Shown here piece by piece: positions 40,304-49,146 of a DNA stretch of 64,000 nucleotides. Position 1 is the stretch's first letter. Every line of letters starts with the position of its first letter. The notes under the pieces are model-generated. The model was not told the DNA's origin. It did not search any database and worked only from the letters and a program-made list of their open reading frames with translations. The DNA is taken from positions 10,540,001 to 10,604,000 of the forward strand of contig NZ_RKQF01000001.1 of the NCBI RefSeq assembly GCF_003814875.1, in the 5' to 3' direction. A program made the position numbers and the translations under genes. This DNA is from Streptomyces sp. Ag109_O5-1. Lineage in GTDB: Bacteria > Actinomycetota > Actinomycetes > Streptomycetales > Streptomycetaceae.

Positions 40304-42117
40304 CGTGTCCCCCGGTCCCTCGCCGCCGGACGGGGCACGTCATCGGCCCGCGTCGGCCGGGCGGCTGCCGCATCCTTGCTCGCATCGGGTGTTGCCTCGG
40401 CGGCCGGGGCGAGCTCGCTTGCGTCCTGCGCCGCCCCCACGTCCCCGAACACCGCCCGGTACCCCGCGTCGCGCCACAGCTCCGTATGTGTCCCCACCGC
40501 CCGGACCCGCCCCCCGTCCAGCCATGCCACCGCGTCGGTCCGGGCCGCCGTGGTCGCGCGGTGGGCGACGATCAGGCGGATCGGGCCGGGGCCGGACAAC
40601 AGGGACTCGGTGATGTGGTGTTCGGTGACCGTGTCCACGCTGGAGAGGGCGTCGTCGAGGATCAGCAGCCGGCCGGGGTGGGCGAAGGCGCGGGCGAGGC
40701 CGAGACGCTGGGACTCGCCGCCGGAGTGCGGGGCGTCGGCGATGCGGGTCGCGTAGCCGTCGGGCAGACGGCGGATGTACGCGTTGGCCTGGGCTCTGCG
40801 GGCGGCGGCCCGGATCTCGGCGCACGAGGGGGCGGTGAGCCCGAGGGCGACGGTGTCCTCGACGGTCGTACCGAGGAGGGCCGGGCGGGCGAAGGCATAG
40901 GTGACGGTCCGGCGCAGGTCGTCGTGGCGGAGGGCGGGCAGCGGAACGCCGTCCAGCACGACCTCCCCGGCGTCCGGGTCGGTCAGGCGGCCGGCGAGTT
41001 CGGCCAGCAGGGACTTGCCCGAACCGGAACGGCCGACGACGGCGAGGGCGGTGCCGCCGGGAACGGTCAGGTCGACGCCGTCGAGCACCGCCCGCCCGCC
41101 CCGGTGGGCCGTGACCCCGCGCAGTTCCAGGCGGCCGGGGCCCGGCGGGAGCGGGTGGGTGCCATGGGCGGGTGCGGGGTACGACACGATCTCGGCGAGG
41201 CGCGCCGCGGACGCGCGGGCCCGGGTGACTGCGGCGAGCTGTCCGACCAGCACGCCGACGCCGGTCGCGAGGACCGCGTAGCGGGAGGCGGCCAGCACCT
41301 CGCCGACCGAGATCCGGTGGCGGGCGAGCAGCAGACCGGCCACCGCCATGACGCCGAGCTGGAGCAGCGGGCCCACGGTGACCGCCTGGGCGGCGGCCCG
41401 GCCCTGCACCCGCCACATCCGGCGCCCGGCGCCGGCGAGTTCGGGCAGCGGGCGCAGGATCCGGGCCGTCTCCCGGTCCTGGAGGCCCGCCGCCGCGATG
41501 GTTCGGTGTCCGTCGACCGCCTCCGCCAGCGCGCTCGCGATCCGGCCCTGCACCCGCTGGTACTCCGTCATGCACGCCGAGGTGTCCCGGGTGAACGCCC
41601 GCAGCAGCAGGGCGAGTACGGGCGCCCCGGTGAGGAACACGGCCGCCAGCCAGGGGTCGATGAGACCCAGCGCGACCACGCCCCCGACCGGACCGGCCAG
41701 TGCGGCGAGCAGTGCGGCGAGCGCGGCAGGCCCGGTCCCGGCCTGGGCGGCGTTCCCGACCAGCCGGGCGACCAGGTCCCCGGCGCCGAACCGGGCCCCC
41801 GCGCGCGGCCCGAGGGCCAGTACATGCCCCGTGACCCGCTTGCGCAGTACTGCCGTTGCCCGCGCGTCGACGGTCCCGGCGACGACGCTCGCGCAGCCGT
41901 CCAGCACGGCGAGCAGCAGTACGAGGCCCGCTGCCCGGCCCACCCAGCCGACCGCCGGGGCGCCCGCCAGCAGCAGGTCCAGTGCACGGCCCAGTACGGC
42001 GGGCAGCAGCAGCCCCGCCGCCGTGGCGGCCGTACTCACCAGGCACAGGACGGCGCAGCGCACCCCGGCGTGGCGCAGGGCGGTGCGCATCGGATCACGG
42101 TGCGGAGGCGGGGTCAT
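40300..42117 (-). CDS. ramA: RamA/AmfA-like ABC half-transporter of the SapB-type cluster
   Basis: 605 aa, ATG 42117. Exporter TM domain (about 15-320) and ATPase: Walker A GRSGSGKSLLAE, signature HSGGESQRLGLARAF, Walker B LLILDDALSSVD and His in IVAHRATT. The residue after the Walker B Asp is Asp instead of Glu, so this subunit probably holds a degenerate ATP site and relies on the RamB-like partner, a common heterodimer pattern. The C-terminus is Ala/Asp-rich. It follows the precursor gene after a stem-loop. Confidence 0.86.
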   Translation of the reverse strand: MTPPPHRDPMRTALRHAGVRCAVLCLVSTAATAAGLLLPAVLGRALDLLLAGAPAVGWVGRAAGLVLLLAVLDGCASVVAGTVDARATAVLRKRVTGHVLALGPRAGARFGAGDLVARLVGNAAQAGTGPAALAALLAALAGPVGGVVALGLIDPWLAAVFLTGAPVLALLLRAFTRDTSACMTEYQRVQGRIASALAEAVDGHRTIAAAGLQDRETARILRPLPELAGAGRRMWRVQGRAAAQAVTVGPLLQLGVMAVAGLLLARHRISVGEVLAASRYAVLATGVGVLVGQLAAVTRARASAARLAEIVSYPAPAHGTHPLPPGPGRLELRGVTAHRGGRAVLDGVDLTVPGGTALAVVGRSGSGKSLLAELAGRLTDPDAGEVVLDGVPLPALRHDDLRRTVTYAFARPALLGTTVEDTVALGLTAPSCAEIRAAARRAQANAYIRRLPDGYATRIADAPHSGGESQRLGLARAFAHPGRLLILDDALSSVDTVTEHHITESLLSGPGPIRLIVAHRATTAARTDAVAWLDGGRVRAVGTHTELWRDAGYRAVFGDVGAAQDASELAPAAEATPDASKDAAAARPTRADDVPRPAARDRGTR

Positions 42118-42152
42118 CGTGGCAGCCCTCGTATCGGCGAAGGCCCCGGACG

Positions 42153-42176
42153 GGCCCCCTCCCGAAGGAGAGGGCC
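42153..42176 (-). terminator. UUCG-capped stem-loop between ramS-like and ramA-like genes
   Basis: On the - strand GGCCCTCTCC-TTCG-GGAGGGGGCC, a 10-bp stem (one G-T pair) with a UUCG tetraloop. It probably stabilises the 3' end of, or attenuates beyond, the precursor transcript. Confidence 0.5.
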
Positions 42177-42202
42177 GCCCGGCGCCCGGTTCGCGGTGCC
42201 GG

Positions 42203-42319
42203 TCAGAGACAGAGCAGAATGCTCGCTGCCGACACGCACGACAGCAGGCTCACCGTGCTGGCGCCGCCGCCGTCGTGACGCTCTTCGGACTCCATCGTCT
42301 GCAGGTCGAGAAGTGCCAT
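42203..42319 (-). CDS. ramS: SapB-type class III lanthipeptide precursor (RamS/AmfS-like)
   Basis: 38 aa, ATG 42319 six bases after AAAGGA. The sequence starts MALLDLQTMESEE, matching the LFDLQxME recognition motif of RamS-type leaders, then HDGGGA and the core STVSLLSCVSAASILLCL. The core holds two S-x2-S-x3-C units (STVSLLSC and SAASILLC), the layout that gives the two rings of SapB. SapB-type peptides are surfactants that help aerial hyphae rise. Gene order matches ramC-S-A-B. The synthetase gene before it is broken, so maturation is doubtful unless another enzyme acts. Confidence 0.88.
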   Translation of the reverse strand: MALLDLQTMESEERHDGGGASTVSLLSCVSAASILLCL

Positions 42320-42333
42320 GTCTTGTCCTTTCC

Positions 42334-42351
42334 GGGGACCGAGCGGTCCCC
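42334..42351 (-). other. Stem-loop between synthetase and precursor genes
   Basis: GGGGACC-GAGC-GGTCCCC, a perfect 7-bp stem just before the ribosome site of the ramS-like gene. It may be a processing or stability element or an attenuator. Confidence 0.4.
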
Positions 42352-42388
42352 CCGGCGTTGTCGGGGACGGGGTTGCGTCACGGCTCCG

Positions 42389-43896
42389 TCAGAGTGCGGA
42401 GCCGTGTTCGGGGGCCGCCGGTGGCGGCGGGAGGAACGGCAGGTGGGCGACGGGGTCGCCGTCGAGGGCGGCCGTCAGCGCGAGCAGACACCCGGCGGTT
42501 CCGGTGGCGAGGTCCATGGAGAGCCGCATCATCTGGTGCCCGGGGAAGGCGAGTTGGCCCTGGTAGGCCATCGCGAACCAGCCGAGCCCGGCGACCTGGG
42601 CGGCGAGCCGCTCGGGGGCGGCGCCGGTGCGGGCGAGATGCAGGATCATCCCGGCGCGGCCCTGGAACAGGCCCGGCTGGGCGTAGAAGCGTGAGGTGGC
42701 GGCGGTCAGGATGGCGGCGCGGGCGCGCTCGAAGGCGCCGGTCCCGTCGGTGCCGTGCGCCAGCCAGTCGTCGAGGACCAGCCCGATCCCCGCACTGCCG
42801 TCGCCGAGGTACGGCAGGGTGCGCCAGCCCTCGTCGACCTCCAGGCCGCCGCCCTGCTGCACCACACAGCGGTCCAGGTCCCGGCGCAGCGCCTCGCCGG
42901 CCGCCGTCAACAGCCGGGCCTCGCCGGTCCGTTCGTACCGCCGCAGCAGGAACAGCGCGGGCCCGGTCGCACCCCGCAGCAGCCCGGCGCGCCGCCGGGG
43001 CGTGTCCGGGAGCGGTTCGGCGAGGCGCCGTACGACGATCTCCCTGGCCAGTCGGGCGACGGCGTCGGCGCCGTCGGCCGCGAGCCCCGCGTGCGGCCGC
43101 CCCTCCTTGAGCACCACCCGCCGCCCGTCCCGCGTGTCGGTCCCGGCGTAGACCCCGCCGCCGTTGGAGAAGTGCAGCGCCTTCTCGATCCGGTACGGCA
43201 GTTCGCCCACCGTCGTGGCGTCCCGCGCCGCCAGCTGCGGCCGCAGGAACTCCGGGAGCGTCAACCATTCCGGGACCTGGAAGGAGGGCGCCCGCCGGTC
43301 CGGCACCAGCTTTCCCGCGCCGTCCCGCACCGCCGAAACCAGCGAACCGCGCTCGTCCACCACGTAGGAGCGGGCGAACGCGCCGTACCGCACGTACAGC
43401 GGACCGTCGTTCCAGCGCAGGTCGGTGAGGATGACGGCCCCTCGAAACCCTCCAGGAGCGCGCCCAGTTCGCGCAGCACCTCCTGCAGCCGGCCCTCGTC
43501 GGACGGGTAGACCGTGACGAACTTGCCGCTGGTGTCGCGGCCCGCGTACTTGGCGTTGCGCAGGTGCAGCAGATGCGGTCCGGGCACGAACTTGAACGGG
43601 ATGCGGCGGGGCACGCAGTAGTCCCACACGACCGCCGCGATCCGCTCCGCGTTCGCCCGGGTCGCCGAGGAGTGGATCTTCCAGCCCTGGGCCGGTGAGG
43701 GCAGCGGCGCCCCGTCCGCGCCGAGCGGGGTCATGGTCAGCCAGTCGCCGGACCGTGCCGCGTGCCAGTCCTCCGGCACCGCGCGGCGCGCCGTGGCGAA
43801 CAGGGGCTCCGACTGCGCCCCGCCCGACCCGAGCCGGTCGGGCGTGTCGTAGAACTGCCCGTCGGCGAGCGCGTACACCTCGTACCGCCTGTCCAT
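42389..43896 (-). pseudogene. ramC: Broken RamC/AmfT-like class III lanthionine synthetase
   Basis: The N-terminal part (MDRRYEVYALADGQFYDTPD through LGALLEGFEG) is encoded from ATG 43896. At about 43436-43441 the frame shifts: the text resumes as VILTDLRWNDGPLYVRYGAFARSYVVDE in another frame, as if one base or four bases were lost in a GGGGCC run. That second frame is open to 42389. It reaches LKEGRPHAGLAADGADAVARLAREIVVRR, the start of the kinase-like domain, then jumps to RRRAGLLRGATGPALFLLRRYERTG, normally late in the cyclase domain. The kinase catalytic loop and the first part of the cyclase are missing. About 500 codons remain where RamC proteins have roughly 900. The shift could be a sequencing error; the internal deletion could not. 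Confidence 0.8.
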
Positions 43897-44091
43897 CCGT
43901 CCCCCTCCGTGGCCAGGTCCCGACACTCCCAGGCGCCGAACGGCCGCGGACAGTCATGTCTGTCATGAGATCGCCGTGCGGAACGCACGGGTCAAGACAT
44001 GTTCGGTTCGTTTCGAGCGCATCGGCCTACGGACCTCCACGGAACGGTCACAGGGGCTGCGCATACGCGTCATAAGCGCTGTAATGGCGGC

Positions 44092-46545
44092 GTGGTCAGT
44101 GAGGGCGCTGCGGTACGCGGAACGAGAACGGATCGCGCCGAAATCGCCCTCGAAACGCTCACGGGCGATCCCGGCGCACCCGACTGGCTCCGTCGCGTCC
44201 TCGAACAGGCGCTGGTGTTCGCGGGCGCGGCGTTCGCCGGTGTGTACACGCCCGGGGACGACGGGGCCGTGTTCTGCCTCGCCGAGTCGGCCGGCCTGCC
44301 CCGCACCCTGTACGGGCTGCGGGACTCCTATCCGGCCGTGGGGCGCTCATGGGTCGCAGAGGTGTACGGCACCGGGCGGCCCGTCTGGCTCGGCCCCGAG
44401 GAGCTGGCCGACTGCCCGGAGGCGCGGCGGACCCCGGCCCAGGAGTTCTCGCTGGCCGTCCTGCCGGTGCCCGGCCGTGCCGGACTCCTGGTCGCCGTCA
44501 GCGAGCGGGACGAGGGATTCGGCCCCGAGGACCGCGCCTGCCTGCACCTGGTCGCCGACGCGATCGCCCTGCCCGCCCCGTTCCCCGGTCCCACCGACAC
44601 CGGTGAGCTGCCCGCCGACGCGTTCAGCCTCGCCATGGACACCGGCCGGATCGAGGTCGGCAACAGCATCCTGGACCTCTTCGGCATGGACCGGGACGAG
44701 TTCGACGGCAAGGTCGAGACGCTGCTGGGCCGTACCGTGCCCGAGGACGTGCCCGCACTGATGTCCGTCGTCGAGGCCGACCACATGTCCATCGGCGAGC
44801 GCGAGCTGGAGTTCCGGATCCTGCAGCCCTCCGGCGCGCCCAGATGGCTGCGGCTGCGCGGCCGTCTGATGCCCGGCGGCGAGGGCCGCCCGGCCCGGCT
44901 GGCCGGCACCGTCGCCGACGCTTCCACGCTCCGCTCGGACGTCACCGACGTGGCCCGTGTGCAGCGGCTCGCCGCCGCCCTGGCCACCGCCCTCACGGTC
45001 AAGGACGTCAGCCAGGCCGTCGTCACCGCACTGCGCGGGCCCCTCAAGGCCGACCGGATCGCGCTCGCGGAGCTGGAGAACGACCGTCTCGTGGTCACCG
45101 TCCTGGACCCGCCCGACGCCGAGTCCTGGCCCGAACTGTGGCGCACCGAATGGCGCACCGAATGGCCCGACGCGCCCGTACGCGCCATGCCCACCCTCGC
45201 CGCCGCCCTGCGGGACGGCCGGGTGCAGATCTGGCCCGCCCAGAGCGCCCTGGAACCCGCCCTCGCCGAGGTCGGCCCCGGCGGCCTCGCCGTCCTCCCG
45301 CTGCCCGCGGGCGGCCGGATGGCCGGCGCCTGCCTGATCGGCTGGGACAGCCCGTACGACTTCGGCCCCGACGAACGCGCCCTGCTCACCGCCTCCGCGG
45401 GCCTCGCCGGCGAGGCCCTGATGCGCGCCCACGCCTTCGACGCCGAACACGAACTCGTCGGCATGCTCCAGCGTGCCCTGCTGCCCCGCCGGCTGCCCAC
45501 GCTGCCCGGCGCGGTCGCCGTCGCCCGCTATCTGCCCACCACCGAGGGGCTGGAGGTCGGCGGCGACTGGTACGACGTGATCCCCCTGCCCGAGAACCAC
45601 GTCGCCCTCGTCATCGGCGACGTCCAGGGCCACAGCGCGGCCGCCGCCACCCTGATGGGCCAGATGCGCACCGCGCTGCGCGCCTACGCCGCCGAGGGCC
45701 ACACCCCCGACGTGGTCGTGTCGCACGCCAACCGTCTCCTCATGGACATGGAGAGCGACCTCTTCGCCACCTGCTGCTACGTCGACGTCGACATGGAGGA
45801 CGGCACCGCCTGGTGCGTCCGCGCCGGGCATCTGCCGCCGGTCCTGCGTCACCCGGACGGCGCCACGGAGATCACCGAGACCGAGGGCGGCCCCCCGCTC
45901 GGTGTGCTCGGCCAGGCCGACTTCCCCATGACCCAGCTCAGCCTCCGCCCCGGCACCCTGCTCGCGCTCACCACCGACGGCCTGGTCGAGTCCCCCGGCG
46001 AGGACATCGACGACGGCATGGCGCGCTTCGCGCACGACCTCGCCGTCTCCGACCCCGCACACCTCGGTCTGGTCGCCGACGCCCTGCTCGGCAACGCCCA
46101 CCGCGCCGACGACGTCGCCCTGCTGCTGATGCGCTACGACGGCATGGCCGTACGCCCGCTGCGCGAGAGCTGGACCGTGTGGCGGGTCCCGGAGGCCGCC
46201 CGGCACGCCCGCCGCTTCAGCAAGCGCACCCTGCGCTCCTGGGGCGTCACCGACGACGCCATGGACACCGCCCTGCTGATCGTCTCCGAACTCGTCACCA
46301 ACGCCCTCATCCACACCGACGGCCCGGTCCGGCTCGATCTGACCCAGGTCGACCACCGGCTGCGGATCGCCGTCGCCGACGCCTCGCCGCGCAGTCCGGT
46401 GAAACCCCCCAACATCGGCTGGGAGGCCACGGGCGGCCGCGGCATCCTCCTCGTCGAGGCCATGTCGGCCGCCTGGGGGACCGTGCCGGTCAGCGGCGGC
46501 AAGCAGGTGTGGGCGGACCTGGTCGAGGACGCCGAGGACGCCTGA
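44092..46545 (+). CDS. GAF-PAS-GAF-SpoIIE phosphatase-HATPase regulator
   Basis: 817 aa from GTG 44092; the longer frame from 43999 is unlikely, and the ribosome site is weak (GGCGG). Domains: GAF (about 10-155), PAS-like (about 175-285, FSLAMDTGRIEVGNSILDLFGM), GAF (about 295-440), SpoIIE/PP2C phosphatase (about 460-680, GGDWYDVIPL, GDVQGHSAAAATLMGQ, LTTDGLVESPGED, ADDVALLLMRY) and GHKL ATPase (about 695-815, IVSELVTNALIHTDG, TGGRGILLVEAM). WRTE is duplicated in tandem around residue 350 by a 12-bp repeat. Same design as the 9.3-kb protein. Divergent from the broken synthetase. Confidence 0.87.
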   Translation: MVSEGAAVRGTRTDRAEIALETLTGDPGAPDWLRRVLEQALVFAGAAFAGVYTPGDDGAVFCLAESAGLPRTLYGLRDSYPAVGRSWVAEVYGTGRPVWLGPEELADCPEARRTPAQEFSLAVLPVPGRAGLLVAVSERDEGFGPEDRACLHLVADAIALPAPFPGPTDTGELPADAFSLAMDTGRIEVGNSILDLFGMDRDEFDGKVETLLGRTVPEDVPALMSVVEADHMSIGERELEFRILQPSGAPRWLRLRGRLMPGGEGRPARLAGTVADASTLRSDVTDVARVQRLAAALATALTVKDVSQAVVTALRGPLKADRIALAELENDRLVVTVLDPPDAESWPELWRTEWRTEWPDAPVRAMPTLAAALRDGRVQIWPAQSALEPALAEVGPGGLAVLPLPAGGRMAGACLIGWDSPYDFGPDERALLTASAGLAGEALMRAHAFDAEHELVGMLQRALLPRRLPTLPGAVAVARYLPTTEGLEVGGDWYDVIPLPENHVALVIGDVQGHSAAAATLMGQMRTALRAYAAEGHTPDVVVSHANRLLMDMESDLFATCCYVDVDMEDGTAWCVRAGHLPPVLRHPDGATEITETEGGPPLGVLGQADFPMTQLSLRPGTLLALTTDGLVESPGEDIDDGMARFAHDLAVSDPAHLGLVADALLGNAHRADDVALLLMRYDGMAVRPLRESWTVWRVPEAARHARRFSKRTLRSWGVTDDAMDTALLIVSELVTNALIHTDGPVRLDLTQVDHRLRIAVADASPRSPVKPPNIGWEATGGRGILLVEAMSAAWGTVPVSGGKQVWADLVEDAEDA

Positions 46546-46642
46546 GGACGGCTGAGGGCGGGTGAGCCGTTCGAGCGCCGCACGGGTGAATGTGCGGCCG
46601 TCTCGGGAGGCGGTGCGGGCCGAGGCTTCTTAGGGTCTTGAC

Positions 46643-46921
46643 GTGGCACACACCTTCGAAGAACTGGTGGCGAAGCACCGCGCCGCCGAAGCGGCCCACG
46701 AACAGGTCCTGGAGCTGCGGGACGCCTACGGCCCCCCGGCCCAGCAGCAGGAGCCGGGCGGCGCCCAGTCGGAGACCTACGAGACCGCCCTGCGCGCCTG
46801 GCGCGACCTCGCCCGCGACGAACTGACAGCGGTGAACGAGTACGCCCGTGACGAGGGCCTCCCCCGGTCCGAGGTCGAGGCGGAGGTGGAGCGTGCTGCG
46901 GCCTGGCCGGAGGACGCCTGA
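46643..46921 (+). CDS. Small acidic protein of unknown function, possibly leaderless mRNA
   Basis: 92 aa, GTG 46643. Not recognised. Predicted mostly helical and strongly charged (FEELVAKHRAAEAAHEQVLELRD, YETALRAWRDLARDELTAVNEYARDEG, EVEAEVERAAAW), so a coiled-coil or adaptor role is possible. TAGGGT at 46631-46636 would place the transcription start at the G of the GTG, and there is no Shine-Dalgarno, which suggests a leaderless mRNA. Codon use is normal for the genome. Confidence 0.65.
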   Translation: MAHTFEELVAKHRAAEAAHEQVLELRDAYGPPAQQQEPGGAQSETYETALRAWRDLARDELTAVNEYARDEGLPRSEVEAEVERAAAWPEDA

Positions 46922-47083
46922 AGCGCGGCCGCGCGGCCGCTGAATACATCGGGCATAACGGGCGGGATGCCGGTAGGAGGCACCTCGTGGTCACATGCCA
47001 TCCGCACCAGGGCCATACTGTCGTAACCAATCGTGAAAACAGAAGAACGTCTAAATCAGATGTTCACCTATAAGGTGTAGTGA

Positions 47084-48151
47084 ATGAAGGCTTTGGTGCT
47101 CTCCGGCGGTGCCGGAACCCGGCTGCGGCCGATCACCCACACATCGGCGAAGCAGCTCGTGCCGGTGGCGAACAAACCCGTGCTGTTCTACGGGCTCGAA
47201 TCCCTTGCCGCCGCGGGCGTCACCGACGTCGGGATGATCGTCGGCGACACCGCCGCCGAGATCGAGGAAGCGGTCGGCGACGGGTCGAAGTTCGGCCTGC
47301 GCGTCACCTACATCCCCCAGGAGCACCCGCTGGGCCTCGCCCACGCGGTGCTCATCGCGCGGGAGTTCCTCGGTGACGACGACTTCGTGATGTACCTCGG
47401 CGACAACTTCATCGTCGGCGGCATCAGCGGACTCGTCGACGAGTTCCGCGAGACCCGTCCCGACGCCCAGATCCTCCTCACCCACGTGCCCAACCCGCGG
47501 GCCTTCGGTGTCGCCGAGCTGGACGCCGACGGCCAGGTGGTCGGCCTGGAGGAGAAGCCGCAGGAGCCCAAGAGCGACCTCGCCCTGGTCGGCGTCTACC
47601 TCTTCACGCCCGCCATCCACGACGCGGTGCGCGCCATCAAGCCGTCCTGGCGCGGCGAGCTGGAGATCACCCACGCCATCCAGCACCTCATCGACCAGCG
47701 CGCCGACGTGCGCTCCACGGTGATCAAGGGCTACTGGAAGGACACCGGCAACGTCGTCGACATGCTCGAGGTCAACCGGACCGTCCTGGAGAGCCAGGAG
47801 CCGCGCATCGACGGCGAGGTCGACGAGGCCAGCCAGATCGTCGGCCGCGTGGTCGTCGAGCCCGGTGCGCGTGTCACGGGTTCCCGGATCGTCGGACCGG
47901 TCGTGATCGGTGCCGGTACTGTCGTCAGCGACTCGTACGTGGGCCCCTTCACGTCGGTCGCGGAGAACTGCCGGATCACGGACAGTGAGCTGGAGTTCTC
48001 CATAGTGCTGCGGGACTCCTCCATCGACGGGGTGGGCAGGATCGAGTCCTCGCTGATCGGCCGGCACGTCGAGGTGACCCCGGCACCCGGCACCCCCAGC
48101 GCCCACCGCCTCGTTCTCGGAGACCACAGCAAGGTGCAGATCCGTTCATGA
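47084..48151 (+). CDS. rmlA: Glucose-1-phosphate thymidylyltransferase (long form)
   Basis: 355 aa, ATG 47084 with AAGGTG six bases upstream. Nucleotidyltransferase domain about 1-235: LSGGAGTRLRPITHTSAKQLVPVANKP (dNTP-binding G-x-G-T-R-L and Lys), DDDFVMYLGDNF, and the sugar-site GLEEKPQEPKSDLALVGVYLF. A C-terminal left-handed beta-helix (about 245-340, GARVTGSRIVGPVVIGAGTVV) marks the long StrD-like type. Makes dTDP-glucose from glucose-1-phosphate and dTTP. First gene of a three-gene unit; its last bases overlap rmlB (ATGA). Confidence 0.93.
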   Translation: MKALVLSGGAGTRLRPITHTSAKQLVPVANKPVLFYGLESLAAAGVTDVGMIVGDTAAEIEEAVGDGSKFGLRVTYIPQEHPLGLAHAVLIAREFLGDDDFVMYLGDNFIVGGISGLVDEFRETRPDAQILLTHVPNPRAFGVAELDADGQVVGLEEKPQEPKSDLALVGVYLFTPAIHDAVRAIKPSWRGELEITHAIQHLIDQRADVRSTVIKGYWKDTGNVVDMLEVNRTVLESQEPRIDGEVDEASQIVGRVVVEPGARVTGSRIVGPVVIGAGTVVSDSYVGPFTSVAENCRITDSELEFSIVLRDSSIDGVGRIESSLIGRHVEVTPAPGTPSAHRLVLGDHSKVQIRS

Positions 48152-49146
48152 ATCTCCTCGTCACCGGCGCGGCCGGCTTCATCGGCTCCACGTACGTCCG
48201 CGGCCTGCTCGCCGCCGACGGCCCCGACGCGCCGCACATCACCGTGCTGGACAAGCTCACCTACGCGGGCACGCTGACGAACCTGCCCGCCGAGCACCCC
48301 CGGCTGACCTTCGTCCAGGGCGACATCTGCGACGCCGAGCTGGTCGACAAGCTCATGGCGGACGCCGACCAGGTGGTGCACTTCGCCGCCGAGTCGCACG
48401 TCGACCGCTCCATCGACGGTGCGGGCGCGTTCGTCCGCACCAACGTGGTCGGCACCCAGACCCTCCTGGACGCGGCCCTGCGCCACGGCGTCGGCCCGTT
48501 CGTGCACGTCTCCACCGACGAGGTCTACGGCTCCATCGAGACCGGCTCCTGGCCCGAGAGCCACCCGCTCCAGCCGAACTCGCCGTACTCCGCCTCCAAG
48601 GCCTCCTCGGACCTGCTGGCGCTGGCCTTCCACCGCACCCACGGCATGGACGTCCGCGTCACCCGCTGTTCCAACAACTACGGGCCGCACCAGTTCCCCG
48701 AGAAGGTCATCCCGCTCTTCGTGAGCAACCTCCTCGACGGCAAGAACGTCCCGCTCTACGGCGACGGCAGCAACGTCCGCGACTGGCTGCACGTCGAGGA
48801 CCACTGCCAGGGCATCGACCTGGTCCGCACCGGCGGCCGCGCCGGTGAGGTCTACAACATCGGCGGCGGCACCGAGCTCAGCAACAAGGAGCTCACCGGG
48901 CTGCTCCTCGAAGCCTGCGGCGCCGACTGGGAGCGCGTGGACCGGGTCGCCGACCGCAAGGGCCACGACCAGCGCTACTCGGTCGACTGGAGCAAGATCC
49001 ACAACGAGCTGGGGTACACCCCCAAGCACGACTTCACCTCCGGCCTCGCCGACACCGTCGCCTGGTACCGCGACAACCGGGACTGGTGGGAGCCGCTGAA
49101 GGAGCGCGCCGCCCTGGAGTCGCGCAAGGAGCAGGGGAAGCACTGA
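48148..49146 (+). CDS. rmlB: dTDP-glucose 4,6-dehydratase
   Basis: 332 aa, ATG 48148 overlapping the rmlA stop. Extended SDR: NAD site LVTGAAGFIGSTYVRGLL, HFAAESHVDRSI, STDEVYGSIE with the Asp-Glu pair at the active site, YSASKASSDLL (Tyr-x3-Lys), RCSNNYGPHQFPEKVIPLF, and WLHVEDHCQGI. Converts dTDP-glucose to dTDP-4-keto-6-deoxyglucose, the branch point of 6-deoxyhexose synthesis. Its TGA shares one base with the rmlD ATG. Confidence 0.95.
   Translation: MNLLVTGAAGFIGSTYVRGLLAADGPDAPHITVLDKLTYAGTLTNLPAEHPRLTFVQGDICDAELVDKLMADADQVVHFAAESHVDRSIDGAGAFVRTNVVGTQTLLDAALRHGVGPFVHVSTDEVYGSIETGSWPESHPLQPNSPYSASKASSDLLALAFHRTHGMDVRVTRCSNNYGPHQFPEKVIPLFVSNLLDGKNVPLYGDGSNVRDWLHVEDHCQGIDLVRTGGRAGEVYNIGGGTELSNKELTGLLLEACGADWERVDRVADRKGHDQRYSVDWSKIHNELGYTPKHDFTSGLADTVAWYRDNRDWWEPLKERAALESRKEQGKH

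Noticed and set aside
40003..43110. 1035-codon + strand frame across the ram/amf cluster
   Set aside because: Spans three reverse-strand genes and has no recognisable domain.
44347..46356. 669-codon reverse frame over the third SpoIIE gene
   Set aside because: Antisense shadow; the forward frame has GAF, PP2C and ATPase motifs.
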